The notes under the pieces: model-generated
Seen by the model: the letters and a program-made list of their open reading frames with translations, nothing else
Database searches by the model: none
What the model was told of the DNA's origin: nothing
Made by a program: the position numbers and the translations under genes
Source of the DNA: an uncultured Eubacteriales bacterium
Lineage (GTDB): Bacteria; Bacillota; Clostridia; Oscillospirales; CAG-272
DNA length: 64,000 nucleotides
NCBI GenBank assembly: GCA_934525675.1
Contig: CAKSZH010000012.1
Span: 25,050-89,049, forward strand
Direction of reading: 5' to 3'
In this document: piece after piece, positions 25,757 through 34,994 of the stretch
How positions within the stretch are numbered: the stretch's first letter is position 1
Layout: every line of letters begins with the position of its first letter

Positions 25757-27151
25757 ATGGCAAAAGTAAAAATTACGGAAACCGTTCTCCGTGACGCTCA
25801 TCAGTCGCTGATCGCGACCAGAATGACGACGGAGGAAATGCTTCCGATCCTCAAAACAATGGACGAAGTCGGATACTATTCCATCGAAGCATGGGGCGGA
25901 GCGACCTTTGACTCCTGCATGAGATTCCTCAACGAGGATCCGTGGGAGCGTCTCCGCAAGATCCGCGCGGAAGTGAAGAACACCAAGCTTCAGATGCTGT
26001 TCCGCGGACAGAATATCCTCGGCTACCGTCACTATTCGGACGATGTTGTTGCGTACTTCGTACAGAAGTCCATTGCAAACGGCATTGATATCATCCGTAT
26101 TTTCGACGCGCTGAACGATCCCCGCAACCTCAAGACCGCGATCGACGCGACCAAAAAAGAGGGCGGACATGTGCAGGCGGCGTTCAGCTATACCACGGGA
26201 CCCGTGTACACCATGGAGTACTACTCCAAGTACGCAAAGGAACTCGAAGAGATGGGCGCGGACTCCATCTGCATCAAGGATATGTCCGGGCTTCTCAAGC
26301 CGTTTGACGCGTATGAACTGGTCAAAACGCTTAAGGAGAGCGTCAAGGTTCCGATTCAGCTTCACACCCATTACACCGCCGGGCTTGCGTCCATGACGCT
26401 TCTCAAGGCAGTGGAGGCAGGCGTTGATGTGATCGACACCGCAATCTCCCCGATGGCAATGGGTACCTCACAGGCTCCGACCGAAACCATGGTCGCGGCG
26501 CTTGCAGGCACCGAATACGATACGGGTCTTGACCTCGGCAAGCTCAACGAGATTGCCAAGTATTTCACGCCTCTTCGTGAGAAGTACCTGAAGGAGGGGC
26601 TGCTCAACCCGAAGGCACTTGCCGTCAACGTCAATGCGCTTCTGTATCAGGTTCCGGGCGGAATGCTCTCCAACCTGATGAAGCAGCTCAAGGACGCGGG
26701 CAAGGAAGATCTCCTGACCGCAGTTCTGGAGGAAGTGCCGCGCGTGAGAGCCGATGTCGGCTATCCTCCCCTGGTTACTCCGTCTTCCCAGATCGTCGGC
26801 ACGCAGGCTGTGTTCAACGTGCTGTTCGGCGAAAGATACAAGACGGTCACCAAGGAATTCAAGGGTATCGTGCTCGGCAAGTACGGCAAGACGCCCGTGC
26901 CGATCGACCCCGCGTTCGTCAAGAAGATCTGCGGCGACGAAAAGCCGATCACTTACCGTCCCGCGGACGACCTGAAGCCGGAGCTCGACACACTTCGCAA
27001 GGAGTGCGCACAGAATCTGGAGCAGGACGAGGACGTGCTCTCTTATGCACTGTTCCCGGAAGTCTCCAAGAAGTTCTTCGAGTACCGCAAGGAAAAGAAA
27101 TACGGACTGGATTCTGCCGCTGATGCGGAGAAGGGGATTCATACAATCTGA
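25757..27151 (+). CDS. oadA: Oxaloacetate decarboxylase alpha / transcarboxylase 5S subunit
   Basis: 464 residues of the pyruvate/oxaloacetate carboxyltransferase barrel. Metal and substrate residues are present: D13 in LRDAHQS, K174 in CIKDMSG (carbamylated lysine in the family), H203 and H205 in LHTHYTAG. The C-terminal biotin domain of fused OadA proteins is missing, which fits the separate biotin carrier two genes upstream. TGGGAGGTAAATAGAAC precedes ATG 25757. Expected reaction: oxaloacetate to pyruvate with transfer of CO2 to biotin, linked to Na+ export. Confidence 0.93.
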   Translation: MAKVKITETVLRDAHQSLIATRMTTEEMLPILKTMDEVGYYSIEAWGGATFDSCMRFLNEDPWERLRKIRAEVKNTKLQMLFRGQNILGYRHYSDDVVAYFVQKSIANGIDIIRIFDALNDPRNLKTAIDATKKEGGHVQAAFSYTTGPVYTMEYYSKYAKELEEMGADSICIKDMSGLLKPFDAYELVKTLKESVKVPIQLHTHYTAGLASMTLLKAVEAGVDVIDTAISPMAMGTSQAPTETMVAALAGTEYDTGLDLGKLNEIAKYFTPLREKYLKEGLLNPKALAVNVNALLYQVPGGMLSNLMKQLKDAGKEDLLTAVLEEVPRVRADVGYPPLVTPSSQIVGTQAVFNVLFGERYKTVTKEFKGIVLGKYGKTPVPIDPAFVKKICGDEKPITYRPADDLKPELDTLRKECAQNLEQDEDVLSYALFPEVSKKFFEYRKEKKYGLDSAADAEKGIHTI

Positions 27152-27169
27152 TCCCGTTCCTGCAAATAG

Positions 27170-27212
27170 AAAGAGCCCCGCCCGCCGCATGATGCGGCGG
27201 GCGGGGCTCTTT
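27170..27212. terminator. Bidirectional terminator between oadA and phosphoglucomutase
   Basis: Perfect 21-base inverted repeat (27170-27190 with 27192-27212), A run on one side and T run on the other. Confidence 0.93.
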
Positions 27213-27217
27213 TAAAT

Positions 27218-28942
27218 TTACCACTTTTTCAGTTTTGCCATGGAATCGCGGTAGCCGTAATACTTCTGGGTTGCGTCGGTTTTATCCTTCGCGAGAAGCA
27301 GATAGTAAAACTTGATCTTCGGCTCGGTGCCGGAAGGGCGGATGACAATGACATCGTTGTTTTCCAGCCGGTAGTAAAGTACGTTGGACTTGGGAAGCCC
27401 GGTTGGCTCCGCCTTGCCGGTCGCAAGCGTTGTCATGGTTTCCTTTTCGTAGTCTCCGATCATGGCAACAGAGGCGCAGCCAAAGGCTTTCGGCGGATTG
27501 TTGCGCATCCGATCCATGAAATCCGCCATCTGACGGGGACCGTCCACGCCTTCCATATAGACCTCTTCGTTTGCCTCAAAGCAGTAGCCGTAGCGCTCGT
27601 ACAGATGATTCAGCGCGTCGGAAAGCGTCATGTTCTTTTCCTTGTAGTAAGCGGTCATTTCGGCGATCAACATAGATGCCACGACCGCATCCTTGTCGCG
27701 TGCGTAGGTGCCCTTGAGGTATCCGTAGCTTTCTTCAAAGCCGAGCAGAAAATGTCCGTACCCCTTTGCTTCGTAATTCTTGATGACCTCTCCGATGAAC
27801 TTGAATCCCGTCAGCACATTGTGCATGGTTACACTGTGTTCGCGGCAGATTTTGGATGCAAGCTCGGTCGATACAATGGTTTTGACCGCGTATGCGTCTT
27901 TCGGAAGCGTGCCTGCCTGTTCCTCCGCTGTGATGATATAGTCCAGCAAAAGGGCGCCCATCTGGTTGCCGGTGATGGTGATGAATCCGCCGCCTGCGGC
28001 ACGTGTCATAACGCCGACACGGTCTGCGTCCGGATCGGTTGCAATGATCAGGTCGCTGCCGACCCGGTTGGCAATCTCAATACCGAGTTTGAAAACCTCG
28101 GGATATTCGGGGTTTGGCTTTGCAACGGTGGGGAAGTTTCCGTCGATCTGCATCTGCTCGTCAACCGTGTAGAGATGTTTCAGTCCTGTGCGCTTCAGAA
28201 TTTCGGGAACCAGACGGTATCCGGTTCCGTGAAGCGGGGAATAGACGATTTTCAGATCATCGGCAACCGCGGGAATCGCACCCGGATTGACCGTTTGCTC
28301 CTTGACGGCGGCAAGATATTTTTCGTCGATCTCACTGCCGATGACATTGATCTTTCCCGCCAGCACCGCAGAACGGTAATCCGTCATGCGGATTGCGGTG
28401 AAGATGTTGAGCTTGGCGATTTCGGCGGAAACGGTCTCGGCGTGTTCCGGGGGAAGCTGTGCGCCGTCCTCCCAATACGCCTTATAACCGTTGTATTGCT
28501 TCGGGTTGTGCGAAGCGGTGATGTTGATGCCGGCAACGCATTTCAGCTCTCTTAACGCAAAGGAAAGTTCAGGGGTCGGGCGAAGCTCATCGAAAATATA
28601 GACCTTGATCCCGTTTGCGGCAAGCACCGATGCGGCAGTACGCGCAAAGAGGGAAGAGTTGTTCCGGCAGTCATAGGCAATGACTACGCCGTCCGCGGCA
28701 CGGCCCTCCTTGAGAATCAGCGCGGCAAGTCCCTGTGTGGCGTATGCGACGGTATGGACGTTCATCGCGTTCATTCCAACCTTCATGACACCGCGCAGAC
28801 CGGCAGTACCGAAAGAGAGGTATGAGGAGAAGCGTTGACGAATCTCATCGTCGTTGCCTGCGATTTCGCGCAGCTCCTGCTTTTCGTCTTCGCTCAGCAT
28901 ATCGGATGCGAGCCATTCACGGTAATGATCGAGGTAATTCAT
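27218..28942 (-). CDS. Phosphoglucomutase/phosphomannomutase
   Basis: 574 residues, alpha-phosphohexomutase family (PgcA-like size), interconverting hexose 1- and 6-phosphates. The phosphoserine is S144 in TASHNPKQYNG, the metal loop is DPDADRVG (about 305-312), and the sugar loop is GFEESYGYL. A C-terminal RPSGTEPKIKFYY binds phosphate. The ribosome site lies inside a perfect 12-base palindrome AGGAGTACTCCT (28943-28954) next to ATG 28942. It is the last gene of a probable minus-strand operon from the AI-2E exporter. Confidence 0.95.
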   Translation of the reverse strand: MNYLDHYREWLASDMLSEDEKQELREIAGNDDEIRQRFSSYLSFGTAGLRGVMKVGMNAMNVHTVAYATQGLAALILKEGRAADGVVIAYDCRNNSSLFARTAASVLAANGIKVYIFDELRPTPELSFALRELKCVAGINITASHNPKQYNGYKAYWEDGAQLPPEHAETVSAEIAKLNIFTAIRMTDYRSAVLAGKINVIGSEIDEKYLAAVKEQTVNPGAIPAVADDLKIVYSPLHGTGYRLVPEILKRTGLKHLYTVDEQMQIDGNFPTVAKPNPEYPEVFKLGIEIANRVGSDLIIATDPDADRVGVMTRAAGGGFITITGNQMGALLLDYIITAEEQAGTLPKDAYAVKTIVSTELASKICREHSVTMHNVLTGFKFIGEVIKNYEAKGYGHFLLGFEESYGYLKGTYARDKDAVVASMLIAEMTAYYKEKNMTLSDALNHLYERYGYCFEANEEVYMEGVDGPRQMADFMDRMRNNPPKAFGCASVAMIGDYEKETMTTLATGKAEPTGLPKSNVLYYRLENNDVIVIRPSGTEPKIKFYYLLLAKDKTDATQKYYGYRDSMAKLKKW

Positions 28943-29016
28943 AGGAGTACTCCTTTATGAAAGAATTGGTAACGGAACATTTCGGGACGATGGCGGAAAG
29001 GCGGACGTAAGAAGGC

Positions 29017-29274
29017 TCAGCAATCTGCAAGCGCTTCCAGAATCGCGTCGGAGAGTTGATCGGGGCAGGAGGTTTCCTTATAGCCGCACAGAATGCCCTT
29101 CATCCGCTCTGCGGCTTCTTTTGCATCCATGCCCTCAAGCAGGGCGGCAAGTCCGAGCGTGTTTCCGGGACAACCGCCGATAAAGCGTACATTAAAAATT
29201 TTTCCGTCTGTCAGATCAAATTCGACACGCTTGGAACAGGTGCCGGTATTCTGGTGAGAATAATGTTTTGTCAT
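29017..29274 (-). CDS. TSCPD domain protein (TIGR03905-like)
   Basis: 85 residues. It carries the name-giving TSCPDQLSDAI motif near the end, plus CSKRVEFDLTDGKIFNVRFIGGCPGN and KGILCGYKE, with conserved cysteines suited to metal binding. The domain also occurs at the end of B12-dependent ribonucleotide reductases; the free-standing form has no proven function. It lies between phosphoglucomutase and the prephenate-dehydratase-like gene with gaps of about 73 bases. Confidence 0.9.
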   Translation of the reverse strand: MTKHYSHQNTGTCSKRVEFDLTDGKIFNVRFIGGCPGNTLGLAALLEGMDAKEAAERMKGILCGYKETSCPDQLSDAILEALADC

Positions 29275-29346
29275 CGTATTTGTGCTTTCCGGAAAAGAAA
29301 GCGTCCTTTCTGTTTATTGCTTTTCGGGGGATTCCCAACAGGTTTG

Positions 29347-30339
29347 TCATTGAAAATCCGTATTCCGGGCTCGTTTTTCCGGAACATTCTGATAAAGTCC
29401 GATCGGCACTGCCTGCGGAAGATCAACGGAGAGGTAAGTGTAAAACGTAAACAGATCTGCGTTGTCTGCACGGAAAACAGGATAATAGGCAACACTTGCG
29501 CCGTCTCTTGCGGGCAGGGTATCCACGCGTTCCGGATACAGGGAGCAGAATTCTGCGGCAGACAAAAACTCGCGGAGCGTCTCCCTGTGATCCGGCACCA
29601 CAGAAAACTGAAGATATTCTCCGCCGTTCAGGCGTGGGGGAAAGAGATCGGCGGTTTTGGCGACCAGAACAAATTCGTTGGTCGTACCGCCTTCACTCGG
29701 GACAGAGGCGGCTGCAACAATTTTCAATTCGTACCGCTCGATCAGCGCAACAAACCGGAGCAGTTTTCCCTCAGAGGAGTTACCCGCGGGAAGAATCCCG
29801 AATTCAGTGACACCGTTATATACATCCTCGCAGACCTCAGTAAAGTGGCTTCGGTAGGACGCGCGTGCATTCTTTACCCGATCACTGCCGGAGAACAAAA
29901 GATACGCGCTGTCGGAATAGTGATTCTGCTGATAGGAGATCCTCCCGGCGGCGGACGCGGAAACAGGTTCCGTCAGTGCATAGCGGTCGGTAAAGAACAT
30001 CGGATTTTTTTTTAGCATCAGAAGCCCGATCTCCCGGAACAGAATCATCCGCAGATAAAAACGAGTCTCGGTTCTGTCAAACGAGAGTAGGTGCCTGGAG
30101 GCAACCGGAAAATCGAGTGGGATCTCCTCCAGATATTTTCCCCGTTCTCCGAGCAGAGCGGCAATTTCCTGCGCGTCCTCGCAAACGGCGGCGATCTCCT
30201 CGGCGTATTCCCGGATATGGAACAGTGCCTGTTCACCGGCAAGCGACTGCCGCATGCAGCATTCCCGCAGGTTATCCTCCAGAATCTCAAAATGATCGGT
30301 CATGTCGGCGGCGGTCGGTTTTTCCGTATGCTTAATCAT
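29347..30339 (-). CDS. Prephenate-dehydratase-like protein of unknown function
   Basis: 330 residues. The first 120 are helical and resemble a chorismate-mutase-like bundle only loosely. Residues about 165-230 look like the periplasmic-binding fold of prephenate dehydratase: SHFTEVCEDVYNGVTEFGIL, PAGNSSEGKLLRFVALIERY and ELKIVAAASV match the 'YGVLPIENSTEGSV...LKIV' pattern. The catalytic Thr-Arg-Phe segment is not evident (TTNEFVLVAK stands there), and no ACT domain is found. It starts three bases after htpG stops with no good ribosome site, so translation probably depends on htpG. A ligand-sensing role is possible. Confidence 0.6.
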   Translation of the reverse strand: MIKHTEKPTAADMTDHFEILEDNLRECCMRQSLAGEQALFHIREYAEEIAAVCEDAQEIAALLGERGKYLEEIPLDFPVASRHLLSFDRTETRFYLRMILFREIGLLMLKKNPMFFTDRYALTEPVSASAAGRISYQQNHYSDSAYLLFSGSDRVKNARASYRSHFTEVCEDVYNGVTEFGILPAGNSSEGKLLRFVALIERYELKIVAAASVPSEGGTTNEFVLVAKTADLFPPRLNGGEYLQFSVVPDHRETLREFLSAAEFCSLYPERVDTLPARDGASVAYYPVFRADNADLFTFYTYLSVDLPQAVPIGLYQNVPEKRARNTDFQ

Positions 30340-30342
30340 GGG

Positions 30343-32211
30343 TCAGATCATGCCGAGCAGTCTGAAAGAATCAGCAAGGAAGCTCTTCAGCTCTTCTGCG
30401 GACAGCTTTCTTTGTGCGAGCACCGATAGCCGATAGATCTGCCCGGCGATCAGCTTTGCTTTTTCGTGATCGGCGGCATCCTTTTCCGCAAGCCCAGAGA
30501 TCAGGGGAGACGCGGAATTAAGCGTCAGCGTAGCTTCGGTAGGGAAGGGATTGGAGCCCATGTCCATGCCGGACATGGCGTACATCTTCATCATGTCTTC
30601 CATGCGGCGGGACTGTTCGGAAACGGTCAGGAGCGCGGGGACCTCGCCGGACTTGAACGCCTGCAATTTTACGGTCAGTTTGTCGTTTCCGCTGACCTCA
30701 CGGAAGAGCTTCTCCAGTGTCTCGTCGGTCTTTTCGTCGCCTTCACCCTTCAGAGCCTTGGCAACATCGGCATCCACACGTTCGAATTTCAGCCCGTTAC
30801 CGACATAGGATTCGACGAGAGAAAGGAATTGTGCATCCAAAGGCTTGTCGTAGACCGCAACCTTGATGCCTTCGGCGTTCAGCATGGAAATATATTGTGC
30901 CTGGAGCGCCTTGTCGCTTGTGTAGTATACCGTGTTTTCGTGCTTTTCCTTGGCTTCTTCAAGATATGCGGGAAGCGTGGTAAAGGTCCCGTCGGTCAAC
31001 TCCAGCAGAATCGCGTCCTTCATGCGGTCGTAGAATTTCTTGTCTCTCATCGAGCCGTATTCCACGAAGATCTTGAGGTCTTTCCAGAGCTTTTCGTAGT
31101 TTTCCCGGTCGTTCTGGCACATGGAGGTCAGCTTGTCCGTCACCTTTTTGACGATGTGATTGCCGACTTTCGTGACATAGGTGTTGTTCTGCAGGTAGCT
31201 TCTCGATACGTTGAGCGGAAGCTCCGGGCAGTCGAGCACGCCGCGCAGCATCAGGAGGTAGTCGGGAATGACTTCCTTGATGTTGTCTGCAACAAACACC
31301 TGATTGTAGTACAGCTTGACCTGACCCTCAATGGATTCGTATTCACTCGTGATCTTCGGGAAGTAGAGGATGCCCTTGAAGTTGAGCGGGTAATCCGCGT
31401 TGATGTGAACGTGGAAGAGCGGGTCGCGGTAATCGCCGAACACCTTACGGTAGAACGCTTTGTATTCTTCCTCGGTACATTCCGACGGATTTTTCAGCCA
31501 GAGCGGATTCTTGTCGTTGATGGGCTTCGGTGCTTCGGGCTCCTTACCGTCCTCCGGCTTCTTCCCGGCGTCGTCGCCCTCCACGAGGAAGAAAATATCT
31601 ACCGGCATAAACGCACAGTATTTGTTGAGAATCCCCTCGATCTTGTAGCGGTCAAGGTATGCCTCTTCTTCGTCCGTGATGTGCAGGATGACCTCGGTAC
31701 CGCGCGCCTCGCGGTCGCCGGCGGCGATTTCATATTCGCCGCTTTCCTTGCAGGTAAAGCGAACGGCAGGGGCACCGGTCCAGGATTTCGTATTGACCTC
31801 CACCACGTCACTGACCATGAAAGCAGAATAGAATCCGAGACCGAAATGCCCGATAATCCCGTCATTTTTCTGGTCGGTTCCCTCATATTTCTGAACGAAA
31901 TCCAATGCGCCGGAAAGTGCCATCTGGCAGAGATACTTGCCGACCTCTTCTTCCGTCATGCCGATGCCGTTGTCCTCGACCGTCAGCGTCTTTGCCGCCT
32001 TGTCAAGCTTCACCGTGATTTTCCAGTCGTCGGTAATATCCGCTTCGCCGAGCGAATTCAGCCGTTTGAGCTTGGTGACCGCGTCCGATGCGTTGGAAAC
32101 AATCTCGCGCAGGAAGATATCTTTGTCGGAATACAGCCATTTTTTGATGACCGGGAAAATGTGCTCGGTTTCGACCGAGATCCCGCCTTTTTTCAAAACT
32201 TCATTTTCCAT
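30343..32211 (-). CDS. htpG: Molecular chaperone HtpG (Hsp90)
   Basis: ATP-driven chaperone, 622 residues from ATG 32211 (GGAGG eight bases upstream); the frame could extend to 32235 without a ribosome site. The N-terminal GHKL ATPase shows LREIVSNASDAVTKL, EDNGIGMTEEEV and GHFGLGFYSAFMV. The middle domain has NPLWLKNPSE and YYNQVFVADNI, followed by the dimer domain. An acidic/proline loop (about 235-255) is typical. It lies 82 bases after the AI-2E exporter gene, upstream of the dehydratase-like gene. Confidence 0.96.
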   Translation of the reverse strand: MENEVLKKGGISVETEHIFPVIKKWLYSDKDIFLREIVSNASDAVTKLKRLNSLGEADITDDWKITVKLDKAAKTLTVEDNGIGMTEEEVGKYLCQMALSGALDFVQKYEGTDQKNDGIIGHFGLGFYSAFMVSDVVEVNTKSWTGAPAVRFTCKESGEYEIAAGDREARGTEVILHITDEEEAYLDRYKIEGILNKYCAFMPVDIFFLVEGDDAGKKPEDGKEPEAPKPINDKNPLWLKNPSECTEEEYKAFYRKVFGDYRDPLFHVHINADYPLNFKGILYFPKITSEYESIEGQVKLYYNQVFVADNIKEVIPDYLLMLRGVLDCPELPLNVSRSYLQNNTYVTKVGNHIVKKVTDKLTSMCQNDRENYEKLWKDLKIFVEYGSMRDKKFYDRMKDAILLELTDGTFTTLPAYLEEAKEKHENTVYYTSDKALQAQYISMLNAEGIKVAVYDKPLDAQFLSLVESYVGNGLKFERVDADVAKALKGEGDEKTDETLEKLFREVSGNDKLTVKLQAFKSGEVPALLTVSEQSRRMEDMMKMYAMSGMDMGSNPFPTEATLTLNSASPLISGLAEKDAADHEKAKLIAGQIYRLSVLAQRKLSAEELKSFLADSFRLLGMI

Positions 32212-32293
32212 GATAATTGCCTCCGGAATATGCAAATATGTTTCTCCTCGTAAGGGGAGAAGTCACACCGTGTTACAGGTGAAAGAGTCGTGC

Positions 32294-33751
32294 TTATTTG
32301 TTCTGATCATCCGGCTTGTCCGGATGCTTGTCCGCGTCGGGCGTTTCTGCGGAGGGACTGCCTGTGGAGGAATCCTTGGCTCCACCCTTGTTTTCTCCGT
32401 GTTCCGCCGTCTCCGCGTCGGAATTTTTGCCTTTTTTGAATTTTGTCTTCACATATCGCGCGACGCGCTTGGAAAACGTCTGATGTTCCTCGACATAGTG
32501 AGGATGCAGATCATCCGGATCGACCTCCGGCGGATATTCAGCCGTGTCGACTTCTGCCACGGGACCCGGAACCATATATTTTTCCGTGTCGATCGGTTTG
32601 TGCTTCCGGCGGAGCCGCTTGTCAAGAAACTCGCCGACAAATTCAATAATGACGGCAAAGAGCGGAACGCCGATGATCATGCCGACCACTCCGAACAGAT
32701 TCCCCATAATGACAATGGAGATCATAACGCAGAAGGAGGATACCCCGATGTTGTCCCCGAGGATCTTGGGACCGATGACGTTTCCGTCAAGCTGCTGAAT
32801 AATCAGGACGATAATGAGAAACGGAATGACCTTTTTCGGATCCTCAATGAAAATGATGAACGCGGATGCGAACGCGCCGATAAAGGGACCGAACACAGGA
32901 ATGATATTGGTGACCCCAACGACAAACGCGACCAGCACCGGGAAGGGAATGCGGAAAATCAGGAGAACCACGTAGGTCAGAATCCCGATGATGGCGGAAT
33001 CAAGGATTTTTCCCTCAAAAAATCCGCCAAAGGAAGAATCAATCCGGCGTGCGGTCCGGTAAAGGAACCGTTGCTGTTTGTCCCCGAAAACAGCAGTAAT
33101 GAATTTTTTGCACTGCGCACAACGCTTTTCCTTTGAAAAAAGGAAATAAATGGAGATAACAAGCCCGATAAATACGTTTTTGACACCGGAAAGCAGGGAC
33201 ACGCCGTAATCCTGAATGAATCCGATGATGTGATTCAGCAGATTTTCGGTGCCGAGCAGAAATTCGGTGATTTTTTTCCGGATTTCCTCCTCCTTGAAGT
33301 TATCAGAGGCGATACCGGGAAAATATTTTTCGATAAACCCGGCGATATTTTCGGATGCGGTCTTGGCGTATTCGGAATATTGTCTCGTCAGTTCGCTCAG
33401 GCTCTTCATCAATTCAGGAATCAGAATCCATAAAAACCCGAAGATAATTGCCAGAACGATGGCATATGTGAGGAGAATGGAGAAAAGCCGGCGGAGTACA
33501 TCAGAGCGGACCTTCTTGAAAACGTGCAGGTCAAACAGCTTTAAAATCGGGTTACAAAGGTATGCAATGGCAAGTCCCAAGAGAAGCGGGGACAGCACCG
33601 CCATGATTTTTCCGAACCAGGCGGAAATAGCGGTGGAATTGACGATCATGTACACGCACAGCGCAACGACCGCATAGATTCCGGCAGCGATCAGCCAGAT
33701 TTTTTTGTTCTTGTTTTGTCCGTTACGCTCGGAATCCGGCATACCATTCAC
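32294..33751 (-). CDS. AI-2E family transporter
   Basis: 485 residues with eight predicted membrane helices. Family segments are AYLCNPILKLF and, in the C-terminal half, VTNIIPVFGPFIGAFASAFI, QQLDGNVIGPKILGDNIGVS and GVVGMIIGVPLFAVI. Members export AI-2, organic compounds or Na+ in different bacteria, so substrate is open. The last 110 residues form a charged, Lys/Asp-rich cytoplasmic tail not usual for the family. First gene of the minus-strand operon. Confidence 0.92.
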   Translation of the reverse strand: MNGMPDSERNGQNKNKKIWLIAAGIYAVVALCVYMIVNSTAISAWFGKIMAVLSPLLLGLAIAYLCNPILKLFDLHVFKKVRSDVLRRLFSILLTYAIVLAIIFGFLWILIPELMKSLSELTRQYSEYAKTASENIAGFIEKYFPGIASDNFKEEEIRKKITEFLLGTENLLNHIIGFIQDYGVSLLSGVKNVFIGLVISIYFLFSKEKRCAQCKKFITAVFGDKQQRFLYRTARRIDSSFGGFFEGKILDSAIIGILTYVVLLIFRIPFPVLVAFVVGVTNIIPVFGPFIGAFASAFIIFIEDPKKVIPFLIIVLIIQQLDGNVIGPKILGDNIGVSSFCVMISIVIMGNLFGVVGMIIGVPLFAVIIEFVGEFLDKRLRRKHKPIDTEKYMVPGPVAEVDTAEYPPEVDPDDLHPHYVEEHQTFSKRVARYVKTKFKKGKNSDAETAEHGENKGGAKDSSTGSPSAETPDADKHPDKPDDQNK

Positions 33752-33799
33752 CGCCCGGATTGCTCCGGAATCCTTTCTTTATGCTAAAAACCATATTAT

Positions 33800-33828
33800 A
33801 TTTTATACTTAAATACGCGTGTCGTCAA
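33800..33828 (-). promoter_or_regulatory. Promoter for the AI-2E/htpG operon
   Basis: Minus strand TTGACG (33823-33828), 17 bases, TAAAAT (33800-33805). No CIRCE-type heat-shock repeat was seen. Confidence 0.7.
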
Positions 33829-33867
33829 GGGGGTAAGGGCAACAACCTTAATTTTTCTGACGGAAAC

Positions 33868-33896
33868 TTGCAAAGAATGTTCCGATGTGTTAAAAT
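33868..33896 (+). promoter_or_regulatory. Promoter for ispE
   Basis: TTGCAA (33868-33873), 17 bases, TAAAAT (33891-33896). It is back to back with the AI-2E promoter. Confidence 0.7.
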
Positions 33897-33978
33897 ACCG
33901 GATGAGAGTGTACGGGGAACAAGTGCGCGGAGGCGGACGGGAGGTTTTCCGGAAGAGGTTTACGGAAAGGGGTATCTG

Positions 33979-34950
33979 ATGACCGAGCTGGCAAGGGCAA
34001 AGATCAATTTATATCTGGATGTGACGGAGAAACGTACCGACGGATATCACGAAATCGTGAGTGTGATGCAGAGTGTATCTCTTGCGGACATTGTGACGCT
34101 GGAGAGAGCGGATGAACTGACAGTATTCTGCGATCATCCTGCGGTACCCGGAGGCAAAGAAAACCTCGCATTTCGCGCGGCGGAAGCATTCTTCCGGGAA
34201 ACCGGAATGGCGGGCGGTGCCGCGATACGCATTGAAAAACGCATTCCCGTGGCGGCAGGTCTTGCCGGAGGAAGTGCCGATGCGGCGGCTGTTTTGCGCG
34301 GGCTCAACCGCCTGTACGGAACGGAATTACCGGATGCGGTTCTTTGCGGAATCGGGAAAACGCTCGGCGCGGATATTCCGTTCTGTATCTGCGGCGGAAC
34401 CGCGTTGACCCGCGGGATCGGCGAAAAGCTTTTTCCTCTGCCGTCCCCGGGCAAATGCTTTTTTGTGATTGCCAAAGGAGAGACCGGAATTTCCACTGCC
34501 GCGGCATATGCCGCGCTTGATCAAAAATACAATCATTTCTGCGCGGTTCCCGGGGCGGGGATACACGACGGCTTTCAGTGCGAAAACAGGCGTGTTGACG
34601 GCAAGTCCGTCAGTTGCGGTAAGTGCAACGAAAACAATCCCGACATATCCCGTTGCGGCAGGCTTTACGGAATGGAAGCCGCTCTGCAAACAGGGGATAG
34701 CGAAACGGCATTCAGGAATATGTTCAATATCTTTGAAGAAGTTGTTCCTTCTGAATGTGAAGAGGTTTTTGCAATCAGAAATGAATTACTGGACGCAGGA
34801 GCAGTTTCTGCGATGATGAGCGGAAGCGGTCCGGCTGTTTTCGGCGTATTCCGGGAGGAATCCCTCGCTGTGCGTGCAAGGGACCGGCTGCGAGCCGCCG
34901 GTATTTTTGCAGAGACTTGCGTTCCGGAGGCGGCAAAACCAAACCAATAA
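33979..34950 (+). CDS. ispE: 4-diphosphocytidyl-2-C-methyl-D-erythritol kinase
   Basis: GHMP kinase of the MEP isoprenoid pathway, 323 residues. Start ATG 33979 follows GGAAAGGGGTATCTG; an open frame upstream to 33760 lacks any site and crosses the promoter. Marks: ARAKINLYLDV at the start, ATP loop VAAGLAGGSADAAAVL (about 91-106), DIPFCICGGTALTRGIGE and MMSGSGPAVFGVF near the end. A loop of about 50 residues (around 185-235) is longer than usual and cysteine-containing. Its pathway partner ispA lies 6 kb downstream. Confidence 0.95.
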   Translation: MTELARAKINLYLDVTEKRTDGYHEIVSVMQSVSLADIVTLERADELTVFCDHPAVPGGKENLAFRAAEAFFRETGMAGGAAIRIEKRIPVAAGLAGGSADAAAVLRGLNRLYGTELPDAVLCGIGKTLGADIPFCICGGTALTRGIGEKLFPLPSPGKCFFVIAKGETGISTAAAYAALDQKYNHFCAVPGAGIHDGFQCENRRVDGKSVSCGKCNENNPDISRCGRLYGMEAALQTGDSETAFRNMFNIFEEVVPSECEEVFAIRNELLDAGAVSAMMSGSGPAVFGVFREESLAVRARDRLRAAGIFAETCVPEAAKPNQ

Positions 34951-34954
34951 TAAA

Positions 34955-34984
34955 AAACGGCTGCCGCTTTTGCGGCAGCCGTTT
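34955..34984. terminator. Bidirectional terminator between ispE and the SGNH hydrolase gene
   Basis: 13-base-pair stem (34955-34967 with 34972-34984), four-base loop and A/T runs on both sides. Confidence 0.88.
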
Positions 34985-34994
34985 CCTTATGAGG

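Noticed and set aside
29056..30015. 319-codon plus-strand frame opposite the dehydratase-like gene
   Set aside because: It crosses two minus-strand genes, lacks a ribosome site and has shadow composition.
33760..33978. Upstream extension of ispE to 33760
   Set aside because: It would place the start upstream of the promoter at 33868-33896 and has no ribosome site. ATG 33979 has both a good site and the family's start.
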